Positions 1 through 9,701 of a DNA stretch of 41,607 bases are shown piece by piece (position 1 is the first letter of the stretch; every line of letters starts with the position of its first letter). The stretch spans positions 1-41,607 of the IMG/VR virus record IMGVR_UViG_3300048833_000041; one strand, 5' to 3'. The notes under the pieces were generated by a model, which was given only the letters and a program-made list of their open reading frames with translations, was not told the origin of the DNA and made no database searches. The position numbers were made by a program, and so were the translations under genes. Source of the DNA: a virus.

Positions 1-127
1 AGGCTGTTAGTCGTGCGTCTTGTTCCTCGTCCTTTGTTGGTGGAGGGGTAGGTGGCGGTGGTGGTGTAACTGGTGGCGTTGGTACAGGTCGTGGTGGTAC
101 GTATACATCAAGATCTGCAGGGTTAAA
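1..127. repeat. Left copy of 127-bp terminal overlap
   Basis: These bases are identical to 41481-41607. An exact 127-bp end-to-end repeat is what a short-read assembler leaves when it closes a circle, so the unit genome is 41,480 bp. The repeat lies inside the endolysin gene, whose reading frame continues across the junction. This argues for an assembly overlap rather than a true packaged terminal repeat. Confidence 0.95.
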
Positions 128-898
128 GCCGTTAGTTATCTTTCGGTCAAAACTGTACTGGGTAATGTAGTAGTCTTTGTTGAGCTTGGAGTTGTGTGCG
201 TGTCCTACTATGGTGATACGATCACCCTTATTGAACTGCTTGACACTCTTCATAGCCCAAGTCGGACTATTAAAGTCCCACATATGAGTCGGTTGCTTAT
301 TAACAACGTACTCGATAGCGCCTTCTTTCCATAGCGTCCAGGAGTCTACTACTGGCTTGACTGGGGTCGGTGGCGTTGGTACTGGTACTGGTGCAGGAAC
401 AGGTTTAGGGTTATATCCGCCAGACTTCCACTTATCGGCTTCGGCTCGCATACGGTTAAGATCTAGTGTTCCAGGGCACGCTGTACTGAACCAGAAGGAG
501 TGCTTGTATAGTTTCAAGACTTTACCGTAACGGCCTTCTAGTTCGCTGATCAACCAACCTGCTTTCTTATAGCCTTCTGCATTAAGGTGTGGACTAAACT
601 CTACGGATACAGTTGTCGGGTTTCCACCCTGAGAAGCCCAGGCTACGTTGTCGGGGTTTACGATTAAGGTTATCTTATTATTAGATAGTACGTAATTTAC
701 CGATCCTTCGGCTCGCTGCGCCTTGCCAAGAATATAGTTAGCAATGTTGTTATGATCACCATCAGTTACAAGGTTTGGTGAGTTCCACCAGTGAACCGTA
801 ATACCATCTCTGGAATACTTTTTATAATAAGCTCTTGCTTCGGCTGGAGTATGCCAACCTCTTTTGTCTGCTAATCTAATTTCTATAGGATAACTCAT
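1..898 (-). CDS. N-acetylmuramoyl-L-alanine amidase endolysin, main part (crosses circle junction)
   Basis: This is the first 299 codons plus the start of codon 300 of a 323-aa protein; translation continues at 41480 and stops at 41407. It is a type-2 (T7-lysozyme-like) amidase that cleaves the amide bond between MurNAc and the stem peptide to lyse the host. Residues about 1-150 form the catalytic domain. The likely zinc ligands are H36 (in VHWW), H133 and C141 (in the stretch KHSFWFSTACPG). Pro/Val-rich linkers at about 165-182 and 267-288 flank a second domain (about 185-265), probably for wall binding; a short helical tail follows. No signal peptide is seen, so a holin is needed. The start overlaps the end of the upstream membrane-protein gene and sits 8 nt after a GGGAT-type weak SD. 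Family call is firm; wall-binding role is inferred. Confidence 0.9.
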   Translation of the reverse strand, partial: MSYPIEIRLADKRGWHTPAEARAYYKKYSRDGITVHWWNSPNLVTDGDHNNIANYILGKAQRAEGSVNYVLSNNKITLIVNPDNVAWASQGGNPTTVSVEFSPHLNAEGYKKAGWLISELEGRYGKVLKLYKHSFWFSTACPGTLDLNRMRAEADKWKSGGYNPKPVPAPVPVPTPPTPVKPVVDSWTLWKEGAIEYVVNKQPTHMWDFNSPTWAMKSVKQFNKGDRITIVGHAHNSKLNKDYYITQYSFDRKITNGFNPADLDVYVPPRPVPTPPVTPPPPPTPPPTKDEEQDARLTA

Positions 899-1193
899 CT
901 GCACGATCCCTTTCTAATTGTTTTTCCTCTGCTTTGGCTATAACAGCTCCTTCCAGCTTGCCGTTTAATCTACGCATAAATTGCAAGTTTTCGCCAGTAA
1001 GTTCTGTTAGTTTGTCTGTGGAAGTAGTATTCTTGTCGATAGCGTCCGATAGTTGCTTGAGGGCGTTATGATGTTCAACATCAATCTTTTCTACAATTTC
1101 CTTAAATATCAACATACCACGGTAGACAAAAAATAATACTACTATGAGTATTGCAATCTCTGGTGCTAGTCGCTCAAGTGATGATACGTCCAT
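876..1193 (-). CDS. Small membrane protein, BhlA/UviB-like holin candidate
   Basis: 105 aa with one hydrophobic segment at about residues 12-30 (IAILIVVLFFVYRG), followed by a long charged helix (about 35-100, rich in E, K, D). One N-terminal membrane span plus a coiled, charged tail is the architecture of BhlA/UviB-type bacteriocin or phage holin-associated proteins. The gene directly precedes and overlaps the endolysin and is the first gene after late promoter cassette 1 (AGAGG SD). A role in lysis is inferred from context. Because a better two-span holin follows the endolysin, this protein could be a second holin, an antiholin or a lysis modulator. Confidence 0.6.
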   Translation of the reverse strand: MDVSSLERLAPEIAILIVVLFFVYRGMLIFKEIVEKIDVEHHNALKQLSDAIDKNTTSTDKLTELTGENLQFMRRLNGKLEGAVIAKAEEKQLERDRADELSYRN

Positions 1194-1210
1194 AAATACC
1201 TCTCTGCTTA

Positions 1211-1240
1211 AGCCGTATGAGCGTTGTACTTATTATACCA
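1211..1240 (-). promoter_or_regulatory. Late promoter-leader cassette 1 (lysis operon)
   Basis: On the minus strand TGGTATAAT (extended -10; hexamer at 1237-1232) is followed 9 nt later by GCTCATACGGCT (1222-1211). It lies between the giant virion gene and the lysis genes. The 12-nt element falls just after the predicted transcription start, so it would be in the mRNA leader. It is one of six such cassettes. Confidence 0.8.
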
Positions 1241-1241
1241 T

Positions 1242-4200
1242 TTATTCATCATATTCACCTTTTTTACGACGTGAACGATAACCCTTAATTGAACTTTCTT
1301 TGATATACATTCCGTTCTCTCTGGCTAGATCTTGTGCTTCTTTCTCTTTACCCTCTCGGAGTAACTGTTTAATCTCTGTGGTTGCTTTTTTGCGTTGCTC
1401 ATTTACCTTAAACGACTTAGCGTCTTCTACGTCAACACGCTTGAGGTACAGACCAGTCATAAACGATACAAATAGATCCATCTGGTTATAGGTTTGATCT
1501 TTAGCGGTATACTCAGTGTCGGTGTAGGCTCGTATGTCTGGCTCGACTGGCACTTCGTCCTGTCTTCGGCTACCACGGTATTTAGCCTTAGTCTCTTCGC
1601 TGCCAGGGATCGGTAACGAACTTCCAATTGCCTGCATAAAGCTCTCAGGTTTACGGATCGCTGGATCAATGATCCTACCAATGTCGTTAAGTATACGGAA
1701 GCCTGGTATAAAGCCTGCTGCTTGCTTACCAAACTGAACTGACATAGGTGTGTATTTATCGAACTCATTGCGGTAGCCTAGAAGCATAGCGCCCAGTGCA
1801 CCAACAGGTGATACTGATCCTACCATGTCTCGCATAACCTCGGCCGAAGTTGACCAGTCTTTCTTAATAGCTGACTGCGCCATAGTGGTTATGTTGAAGA
1901 ATGGATACTTAGCAGTACGTAAGAAGATCTCTTTACCATCACCAACCTTGCCTAAGAACCAGCGTCCACGTGGATCGTATGAGTTTGGTGTGTCTTCACC
2001 ACCTTCTGGCGTTTCACGGTCATCATCGTTGTAACCCATTGCACCTGCTGCTAGTGCCATCATGGTTGCCAGTGTCATTATCTTGGAAGTTCGCTCTTGC
2101 CACGGTAGGCTTTTATCGAACGCTCCTGTGGCTAGGTTAGTTACCATCTTAGAGTACTTATATGGATACTTCATAAATGGTTTAACCATACGGCCACCTT
2201 TGTTATCCCAGGCACTTAGCCATAGCGGTACGTTCTGATAGTCATATGCAAACAGATCTATGTTGTCGTTTACGCTAGCAATCATTTCTTTCTCGGCCTT
2301 CGATAGCCGTGTGATCATACCTTTAACCTCAGACTTGTTGCTCAGATCCGTACCTTCGGACACGGCTATTGCCTTCTTCCAGTAGTTCTCAATCACACCA
2401 TACATCTTCAATGCTTTGTCACCATACTTGTCGACTGCGTTATCTGCTATACCTTGCTCCATGAACTGACCTGCGTAGTTAGATCGGTTGCCACCAAACA
2501 CATAATCTGGTGACTTGTTCCAGCCGTGCGGTGTAAGTACTTGAAGTGGTGCAAGTAAATTGCGCCTAGTCTTGCTCATTTTTATATCTGCCGTTAATAG
2601 ATCTAAATAGAAGTCGTTGACCATCTTTGCACCATACTGAAGACCACCAGATATGGCGTTAGTACCAGTTGTACCAGGGTGAATAAGTACGTTGATTGCC
2701 CAGTACTTGGTTAGCGTATTCATAGCCTTAGACACTTTACTGGCTTCAATCGGTACGTTTCGTGCGTTGCGGTAGAACTCGGCCAACTCTGCAGGCACTT
2801 GGTATCGTTGCTCCTGAATCATGAAGCTGCCTTCGGGTGTGGTGACACGTTGACGCATACCTTCACCAGGTAAACGTAGTCCCTGGCGTAGATCAGATGT
2901 TACCTCTACCCAACCCTTATCTGGACTTTGGTTTCTGGCTATAGGTTTGGAGATACGTGCAAGCTGTTTGTTGTAGAAGTCGGTGTCGATAGCTGCCACT
3001 TCAGCGTCAAGCAATGCCTTTTCCATTTGCTTCTGGAAGTCTTCAAGGTAGTTCTGACCAGTACCACGCTGTTTACTCATTGCTGCTTGACGGCCACGAA
3101 GTCCACGCTTGTTCATTTTATCGCCCAAGACCATACGACCTTTCTCTTCTTTCTGTAGGCCACGGTGTACCCAACCTTCAAGATTAGCGTCGATCTTATA
3201 CATGTCTTTGATTACTTCACGGTTGAAGTCATCTCTAGCCTGCTCTTTGGCTGCAGTAAAGTCTTTAATTAGCTGTTGACCTTCTGGTGATAGCTCATTA
3301 AATATGGCTCGGCCTTCTTCTGCGGTATAGCGTAGTTTTGCAAACTCTTTTACTCTATTACCATCTTTATCAAACACATCACGATTATATTCATAACCTG
3401 CATTTTCTAGGTTTACTTCGTCGGCTTTGCTCTTGGCACGTTGAAAGTCACGAGTACCAAACTCTGGCTCTCCATCTCTAGTTACACGGATCGACTCGGC
3501 TGCACGGAATAGTGTCTGTGGGTTATCTTTAACACCTTTGAACTTATACTTAAGTAAGTCTTGAATAACTTTGCCTGCTCGTTGTACCTCGGCTCGATGG
3601 ACTACTTCAGCGTCATAGGCTTTATCACCGATCGTTTTACCCAAATGCTTTTGGAACACCTGTCGTAAGTCACGGAACAGGTTAGGTGTTTTATTGCGGT
3701 GGTTCTTGTCGATATTGCCCTCTACGGCTTCGATTAGCATACGGACTTGCTCGCTGCGGATCGCTAGTAGCTCAAACTTCTCTGTGACAGTTGGTGCTAG
3801 TTCGGTAGTCATGCTTGGCTCAAGGATCATAGTCTCTACGTAACGTGCTAACATCTCGGTCGGACTATAAAAGTAGCTTGGCTTAGCTTGTGCTACGTCC
3901 TGGCCTTCTAAGTTATCAACGATGGCTCGAAGCTCACTGTCGATAGTTTTAGTCTCTGCTGCAGATAGATCACCGAATAATTTATAGGTACTCTTAGTAT
4001 CACCATTAACATTATATTCAATGGCGTGTGATAGTTCGTGCGCTAGTACGGTGACGTACATCTTAGGGTTTTCGATCACCTGATCACGCAACTTGACCCA
4101 CTCTTCGTTCTTGTTATTGCCACGCTTGTACTGGAACTCACCTGCGTTCTTCTTGCTACGAAGTCCACCTTTACGAAGGATCGTACCATACTGACCAGCT

Positions 4201-7200
4201 TTGTTTAATTGCTGTGCTAGCTCGGCTAGTTCTTGTGGAGTCTTAGCCAGGGCACTACGCTTGTCAGCTTTCTTAGCTTCTTGGTAAGCGTTCATTGTGC
4301 TGGATCGTCCAGCTAGTTTAGCTCGTTGGCGTTCAATAAATGCTGCACGTTGTTCAGGTGTCATTGGTATACCAGCTTGACCCTGATCACCTTTAGTGGC
4401 TTTCAGGCGCTCGGCTTCAGTCATGGTCTGGTTGCCTTCGATCTTTGTTGCACCTGTTGGACGGCCTTGTCCTTCAAGTGATTTACGCATAGCAATATCT
4501 GCAGGGTCTTGTGACTCTTCTAGTTTCGTGCTTATTTCAAGTGCATTGCTGTTACTACTGGACTTACTTTCAGGGAAGTAACCAAACTCATTAAGGTCAT
4601 CTCCAGCCCATCGTACATCTTTGGCTGGAACGGTAAACTTGTGTACTGGCGTACCTTCTTCTTGGCTCTCAGCTTTTGCATAAGTTGGTGATAACGTAAC
4701 CCAGTCACCACGATTTAGCTCATTCTTAGGTGACGCACGATAAATAGTAACTTTGCCATTTGGGTTGTCCCTATATTTTTGAATAGCTGCTATAGACTCT
4801 TGGTCTGCTTTAGTGCCAGATTGTGCATAATATTGTGGATTATCATAAATGTCACTAGGTGCAAACGTATCACCGTCTACTTCTTCTAATAAGTTGTGTA
4901 GTGGTGAACCTTCAGTAGGTCTGTGCTGCATACCATAAGTATCTTTTTTAACTTCAGTTTTTTTAATGATATACATATGTTTGTCACGGTCATACTGTTG
5001 CTCAAGCTGGCTAGGGTCTACATCTTTGAATCCGTACTCTGTACCAGCTCTGTTCTGCGTCCAGTGTCGTAGTGAGTCGACATTATCCCACACCCACCTA
5101 GCGTCTTCTGCATTGGCGTGATCAAAATATACACGCTGCTTACCTTCTGGTACTGGGGTAGCTTCGGCTTTTTTAATTAACTTACTCATGGTTACATTGT
5201 TTTTAATATCAACGGTTGTAACTTTAGGTGCGTCTTTACTGCGGACTACTCGATTGTCTTTTGTTGCATATTTACCTTGAGCGTCACGTGGTTGCGGTGT
5301 AACCAGTACTGGGTTTCCATCTAGATCGAACTTAACAGATCCAGTGCCATCAGGTGTATTTAATCGTAGGCCATCGGCATTAGTGCTCTTCTCTTTGACA
5401 CGTAGTTCTTGCGGTATATCATTGCCCCTACCTTGCTTAATGGGCATGATTAGTGCAGCTAGTTTACCGTTCTTATATACCTGGATCGGATCAAGATTAG
5501 TGCCTGGCATGTAGTATGTTCCGCCAGGTACAAAGTGTTCAATCATGGCTACATAATTGGCTTGCACAACAGACTGTGTGCTACCGCTTGTAAATACTGC
5601 GTATGTTATACCATCAGAGTAGTAGCCTTCGATCTTAGCTGGCTTACCTTTAACGTCCCATTTGTTGGTCTTTATAAGATCGAACAATTTTGGTGCTTGA
5701 TCCTTATGCTCGGCATACTGCATATCCAAGTTCTTTTGAGCTTCTTCTTGCGCCTGTGCCATCTTAAAGTCACTACCTGCTTTTCGTTGGATAGTCTTTA
5801 CATAATCTGCTTTATGCTTTTTATCGATAACTTCATACATTTCATTGAGTGCAGTTTTATCCAAGATTGCGGTATAGCCATCAGTAAAGAAGCCATTGAG
5901 CTTACCACCATATAACATTGCTGGCCGTGAATCATCTAGGGTATAACCATTCTGCCATCGACCTACCTTATTAGCAACAGATTGAGTGCCTTTAATTACC
6001 GTCTTTGTTTCAGCTAGTGTGTCGCTAATCTGCTTTGGCGATAACTTCTCGGCTGTCTTGCCGTACTTATCTTGTGCAGCTTTTTCAAGTGGTTGTAGGG
6101 CACGCTTAACAGAGTTTTTACCTAGTGGCTTGACCCGTTTTGCAGGCTTGCTCTTTGATTTTACAAGAGGCTTTTTGACCTCTGTTTTTGTCTTGTCTGG
6201 TTTAGTCTCGGCCTTCGTAGTTTTAAGCTGTTCACCTACCCACTTATTAGCTTCAGCTTCAGTCTTGAAGTTTGGTGACGTTGCTGCGGTATCAAAACCA
6301 CCAGTATCTCGGCCAACACGATCTCGTACAGTGTTACCAAGTCGGGCTACGTATTCAGTACCACCGTCTTGAGTTTTAATCGTTACAATCTTGTAGTCTT
6401 TAGACTCGGCTTTCTTGATTGGTCGCATTGCACCCTTTTTACGTGGCGCTTCCTCTACCTTAGTAGTCTCATCGGTCTCCACATTGGTTGGTGTAACTTC
6501 AGGTTTAGTTGGTTTTTCAACTGGTTTGTCTTTGGTCTTCTGATCACTAGCCTTCCATTTGGTAGCGAACTCCTCTTCCATTGCTTTTTGTTGACCAACT
6601 AATTCATCAATCTGTAGTTTCAATGGTGGTTGCTGTGCCTTTGGTAGGCTCTCCATTTGCTGCGTAAGTTGTGTAACTTTATCTTCAGCTTCCTGATATT
6701 TTTGTGCATAGTTATTTTCCCAGTCCATACCAGACTCGGTTGGTTCTACTGCAGGTGGTGCTTGTTCTTGTTCAATTTCTGGCTGTGGTTGCACCCTTAC
6801 GTCCTGTGGTAGTCCAGATTGTGTCAATACTTTACCGTATTCGTCCACTATAGGTGGTTGGCCTTGTTCTTGTGTTTGATCTATCGGCTGACCAGTTTCA
6901 TCAACTTGCTGCGTTTGATCAACTGCACCACCTTCTTCTTGTCTCGCCTGATCAACTATCTGCTGGAGTTCTTCTTCGGTCGGCAATTTTTCACCGATCT
7001 TTTCTTCAAGATACTGTCCTGCCTTATCTGCGTCCTCTGGCTTAACGCCTTGCTCCTGTAAACTCTGTGAGTAGGCTTGACCAATACTTGCACCACCACC
7101 CAACACAAAGCCATATGCACCAGACTCTAGTGCTCCCAGTGTAGCCTGCCTCCAGTCAACGTCTTTATAAGTAGCCGTGAAGCCACTGGTACTCATATCC

Positions 7201-8585
7201 TGCAAGAACTCTTGAATACCCTCTTTTGAGCCATTATTAATTAGGACACCAAGTGCCTTACCACGTGCACCTATTATGTTTTTAATACCAAAGTTCTCAA
7301 GTACGGCCTCGGTATAACCAGCACCCCATGAAGTAGCAAGCGCTTGTAGATCGCCCACATTATTTTCTTTTGCGTCACGAACAATTTGACCAGCCTTGTT
7401 GACACCAAACATTGATCCCACTACGCCAGGCTTGGCAAACTCTTTAGCCTTAGAGAATATACTTGCTCCACTTGTAGCTGCCTTTTGACTGCCACCGACT
7501 ATCGAGTTCATGCCAAGTGCTGCGGTTAGTGATCCTGCACCTTCTGACAATCCACCAACTACACGCTGATCAGTCTCTTCTGCTCTAGCACCTAAGTTCT
7601 CTTTTTTCTTGGTAGTTGTTTCAAAATCTCTGGCTGCGTCCTGGAAGCGTTCTTCTGCATACTTATCTACACGTGAGCCTTCAGGTGCAGCAACATCTAA
7701 GAGGTTTGCTCCGAGTGATTGGACATTCTGTGGCAAGTTTACAAATTGATCAGCAACGCCCTTAGAGAAACGTCTGAGCGCCTGTTCGCCTATACCCTGT
7801 TCACCAGAATCAATAATCTGACTCTCCCTAAAGCGCTCTTCCATCTTCTTAAGTTCTTTAGGTGTCAGATCTCTATTTGCACCCTGGACAGCTTGACGAT
7901 ATAACTGGTTTTGCATTTTGCCAGAAAACTTATCTGCGTTCTGGTAATCTTCCCAGGCTTGTTTGTCACCACCATCTTTAGGATCTTTTAGTCGACCCTC
8001 TTTAATGGCTTTGTCGGCTAGCTCTTTCCAATTAACACCAGTCATTTCACTGGTTTTTTTATCGTCGTAAGCTACGCCATAGTTTGTTTTGCGCTTGGCT
8101 ACATCTTCAATATCTACATTGAAGGTCTCTTTGTACCACTGTTTGCGTTTGTCAATATCTTCTTTAGAAAAGTCAAAGTTCTCACTACGACGCTTTACTT
8201 CTTGCTGATCATTGTATTCTCGTTCTTCACCACGTTTTTCACGACGATATTTATCAGCTTCAGTGTTGGGGTCAAACGTATCTTTAACTTTATCCCATAT
8301 ACTTTGTTTGGGTCTGCCCTCTTGATCCTTTTGTCTTGCACGCTCTTCAGCTTCTTTGCGTTCCTTCTCCTGTTCAACCTCCCGCTTTTTGCGTTCTTTA
8401 TCAATATCAGCAGCTAAACGACTTTTATCAATATTGCCGTCTTCATCAGTGTAGTCTTGTATGTTTGTAGAACTGTTTGAGCTAGATCCAGTATCTTCTG
8501 AGTCATCTCCAAAAGATTCGTGGCGCTTTCTTAACTTTCTGGTGTAAGACCCACTCCACCGATTCTTCCACTGACTTTTAGCCAT
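1242..8585 (-). CDS. Giant internal/ejected virion protein (polyvalent-type, 2447 aa) with zinc-protease motif
   Basis: The largest gene, about 18% of the genome. Rough layout by residue: 1-250 charged, helical, K/E/R-rich; 340-500 Gly/Ala-rich hydrophobic helices that could insert in a membrane; 510-720 Q/E-rich low complexity; about 730-800 a small domain (TQDGGTEYVARLGN); about 1255-1345 a segment with GKVTIYRASP, GDWVTLS and DLNEFGYFPES that resembles ADP-ribosyltransferase-like domains of phage polyvalent proteins; H1516-E-L-S-H1520, an HExxH zincin motif; about 1900-2250 a conserved-looking segment of the type found at the end of large polyvalent proteins, including a hydrophobic stretch near 2180. 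The order after the tail and LysM genes fits a protein packed in the capsid and injected with DNA. Enzymatic activities are inferred from motifs only. Confidence 0.8.
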   Translation of the reverse strand: MAKSQWKNRWSGSYTRKLRKRHESFGDDSEDTGSSSNSSTNIQDYTDEDGNIDKSRLAADIDKERKKREVEQEKERKEAEERARQKDQEGRPKQSIWDKVKDTFDPNTEADKYRREKRGEEREYNDQQEVKRRSENFDFSKEDIDKRKQWYKETFNVDIEDVAKRKTNYGVAYDDKKTSEMTGVNWKELADKAIKEGRLKDPKDGGDKQAWEDYQNADKFSGKMQNQLYRQAVQGANRDLTPKELKKMEERFRESQIIDSGEQGIGEQALRRFSKGVADQFVNLPQNVQSLGANLLDVAAPEGSRVDKYAEERFQDAARDFETTTKKKENLGARAEETDQRVVGGLSEGAGSLTAALGMNSIVGGSQKAATSGASIFSKAKEFAKPGVVGSMFGVNKAGQIVRDAKENNVGDLQALATSWGAGYTEAVLENFGIKNIIGARGKALGVLINNGSKEGIQEFLQDMSTSGFTATYKDVDWRQATLGALESGAYGFVLGGGASIGQAYSQSLQEQGVKPEDADKAGQYLEEKIGEKLPTEEELQQIVDQARQEEGGAVDQTQQVDETGQPIDQTQEQGQPPIVDEYGKVLTQSGLPQDVRVQPQPEIEQEQAPPAVEPTESGMDWENNYAQKYQEAEDKVTQLTQQMESLPKAQQPPLKLQIDELVGQQKAMEEEFATKWKASDQKTKDKPVEKPTKPEVTPTNVETDETTKVEEAPRKKGAMRPIKKAESKDYKIVTIKTQDGGTEYVARLGNTVRDRVGRDTGGFDTAATSPNFKTEAEANKWVGEQLKTTKAETKPDKTKTEVKKPLVKSKSKPAKRVKPLGKNSVKRALQPLEKAAQDKYGKTAEKLSPKQISDTLAETKTVIKGTQSVANKVGRWQNGYTLDDSRPAMLYGGKLNGFFTDGYTAILDKTALNEMYEVIDKKHKADYVKTIQRKAGSDFKMAQAQEEAQKNLDMQYAEHKDQAPKLFDLIKTNKWDVKGKPAKIEGYYSDGITYAVFTSGSTQSVVQANYVAMIEHFVPGGTYYMPGTNLDPIQVYKNGKLAALIMPIKQGRGNDIPQELRVKEKSTNADGLRLNTPDGTGSVKFDLDGNPVLVTPQPRDAQGKYATKDNRVVRSKDAPKVTTVDIKNNVTMSKLIKKAEATPVPEGKQRVYFDHANAEDARWVWDNVDSLRHWTQNRAGTEYGFKDVDPSQLEQQYDRDKHMYIIKKTEVKKDTYGMQHRPTEGSPLHNLLEEVDGDTFAPSDIYDNPQYYAQSGTKADQESIAAIQKYRDNPNGKVTIYRASPKNELNRGDWVTLSPTYAKAESQEEGTPVHKFTVPAKDVRWAGDDLNEFGYFPESKSSSNSNALEISTKLEESQDPADIAMRKSLEGQGRPTGATKIEGNQTMTEAERLKATKGDQGQAGIPMTPEQRAAFIERQRAKLAGRSSTMNAYQEAKKADKRSALAKTPQELAELAQQLNKAGQYGTILRKGGLRSKKNAGEFQYKRGNNKNEEWVKLRDQVIENPKMYVTVLAHELSHAIEYNVNGDTKSTYKLFGDLSAAETKTIDSELRAIVDNLEGQDVAQAKPSYFYSPTEMLARYVETMILEPSMTTELAPTVTEKFELLAIRSEQVRMLIEAVEGNIDKNHRNKTPNLFRDLRQVFQKHLGKTIGDKAYDAEVVHRAEVQRAGKVIQDLLKYKFKGVKDNPQTLFRAAESIRVTRDGEPEFGTRDFQRAKSKADEVNLENAGYEYNRDVFDKDGNRVKEFAKLRYTAEEGRAIFNELSPEGQQLIKDFTAAKEQARDDFNREVIKDMYKIDANLEGWVHRGLQKEEKGRMVLGDKMNKRGLRGRQAAMSKQRGTGQNYLEDFQKQMEKALLDAEVAAIDTDFYNKQLARISKPIARNQSPDKGWVEVTSDLRQGLRLPGEGMRQRVTTPEGSFMIQEQRYQVPAELAEFYRNARNVPIEASKVSKAMNTLTKYWAINVLIHPGTTGTNAISGGLQYGAKMVNDFYLDLLTADIKMSKTRRNLLAPLQVLTPHGWNKSPDYVFGGNRSNYAGQFMEQGIADNAVDKYGDKALKMYGVIENYWKKAIAVSEGTDLSNKSEVKGMITRLSKAEKEMIASVNDNIDLFAYDYQNVPLWLSAWDNKGGRMVKPFMKYPYKYSKMVTNLATGAFDKSLPWQERTSKIMTLATMMALAAGAMGYNDDDRETPEGGEDTPNSYDPRGRWFLGKVGDGKEIFLRTAKYPFFNITTMAQSAIKKDWSTSAEVMRDMVGSVSPVGALGAMLLGYRNEFDKYTPMSVQFGKQAAGFIPGFRILNDIGRIIDPAIRKPESFMQAIGSSLPIPGSEETKAKYRGSRRQDEVPVEPDIRAYTDTEYTAKDQTYNQMDLFVSFMTGLYLKRVDVEDAKSFKVNEQRKKATTEIKQLLREGKEKEAQDLARENGMYIKESSIKGYRSRRKKGEYDE

Positions 8586-8601
8586 AGTTTAATCACCTTT
8601 C

Positions 8602-9627
8602 CTAGTAATATCCGCCCCATGTTTTTTGATGATACGGATTAACGTAACCACCAAACAGCGCATTGAAGTCGTCGGGTGATCCACCTGCACCAGTCCATTG
8701 CTGCATACCAGCACGATAGGTCTCAGGCGATACAAAACTATCCTTACCTTTTTTACTGTTAAATAATTTAGCAACTGAGGTTTGAACGGCCGAATTAACT
8801 CCGCCACTACTACCACCACGCCCACCTCCACCACCACGGCTCGCTGCTGCTGCTGCTCTTTGATCGGCTTTAACCTTAAGCGCATAATCAGCTTCCCAGC
8901 GTCGCTTTTCTTCTTGTTCTCTGGCACGTAGTGCAGCGTACTCTTTCTCCCACCTGCGTTTGTCTTCAGCGTTTTTGGCCTGGCCGATAGCAAGCTGCAA
9001 GCGTTCCATAAGTGCACTACGCCTATCTGACTGATCACGGTACTCCATTTCAGACTGTGCCTTGCCTTCGTTCATAATGTCCTTGTAGTCTGCACTAGCC
9101 ATTTCTAGGTTGCGTCCTAATATACCAGCCTGTTCAACAAGTGGCTGTTGTTCTTGACTAACCAGTCGCCTTCTTTGATTCTCAGATATATTAAACTCCT
9201 GAGTCCTACCAGATACATCACCTTCTACATTACGGACTAGGTTCTCAGTATTAAGTAGTTGTTGCCGTAGATCTGTTACACGTGTTCTAGCGTCAGATAT
9301 ACCAAGTCGTTCTAGGGTAGCGTTATAGATGTCAATTGATTGTTTTGCATTTTTATCAAAAGTACCTACGTCATTATATAGCCCACCGACTTTTTTATTC
9401 CAGTCAGCAGCTTCACGTGCAGCAATGTCAGCAGCGCTTGGTTTAGCAGCAGCCTTTACAGCAGGTGCAGCCGACTTATTGCTACCACCACCGTAACTTA
9501 AAACTTCACCAGGATAGATAAGATTAGGATTGCCCGACTTATAACCAGTTATAGAATTATAATTTACACCAAGTTTAGCACCGATCCCTGATAGTGTATC
9601 GCCTTTCTTAACTGTATATGTTCCCAT
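8602..9627 (-). CDS. LysM-domain virion protein
   Basis: 341 aa. Residues 1-45 are a LysM module (YTVKKGDTLSGIGAKLGV ... NPNLIYPGEVL), which binds peptidoglycan or chitin-like glycans. Residues about 70-250 are a helical, R/E/Q-rich coiled coil. Around 258-275 is a Gly/Arg-rich linker (AAAAASRGGGGGRGG), and the end has a short aromatic segment. No catalytic domain is visible. The gene sits between the tail proteins and the giant ejected protein and has its own late promoter cassette and SD (AAGGAG). It is probably an internal or tail-tip protein that engages the wall during DNA entry. LysM is clear; the role is inferred. Confidence 0.8.
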   Translation of the reverse strand: MGTYTVKKGDTLSGIGAKLGVNYNSITGYKSGNPNLIYPGEVLSYGGGSNKSAAPAVKAAAKPSAADIAAREAADWNKKVGGLYNDVGTFDKNAKQSIDIYNATLERLGISDARTRVTDLRQQLLNTENLVRNVEGDVSGRTQEFNISENQRRRLVSQEQQPLVEQAGILGRNLEMASADYKDIMNEGKAQSEMEYRDQSDRRSALMERLQLAIGQAKNAEDKRRWEKEYAALRAREQEEKRRWEADYALKVKADQRAAAAASRGGGGGRGGSSGGVNSAVQTSVAKLFNSKKGKDSFVSPETYRAGMQQWTGAGGSPDDFNALFGGYVNPYHQKTWGGYY

Positions 9628-9651
9628 GTTTTTCTCCTTGTAACGAAAAAT

Positions 9652-9680
9652 AGCTCAAACGGTTTATAGCCGAATGAGCT
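9652..9680 (-). other. Leader hairpin overlapping late element 2
   Basis: In the minus-strand transcript AGCTCA-tt-CGG, a 7-nt loop, then CCG-tt-TGAGCT can fold into a stem with a 2-nt internal mismatch, followed by ATTTTTCG. The 5' arm is the conserved late element (here GCTCATTCGGCT). It could be a weak terminator/attenuator in the LysM leader or a presentation stem for the element. Only this cassette has such a partner arm. Confidence 0.5.
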
Positions 9681-9699
9681 TATTACTTATATTTTACCA
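9668..9699 (-). promoter_or_regulatory. Late promoter-leader cassette 2 (LysM gene)
   Basis: Minus strand TGGTAAAAT (hexamer 9696-9691), 11 nt, then GCTCATTCGGCT (9679-9668). A second TATAAT at 9706-9701 is too far from the element to match the other cassettes. It drives the LysM and giant virion protein genes. Confidence 0.7.
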
Positions 9700-9701
9700 T
9701 A

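Noticed and set aside
5535-6372. Plus-strand open frames over the giant virion gene
   Set aside because: Long frames antisense to a large gene; composition is hydrophobic or Ser-rich, with no SD and no operon context.
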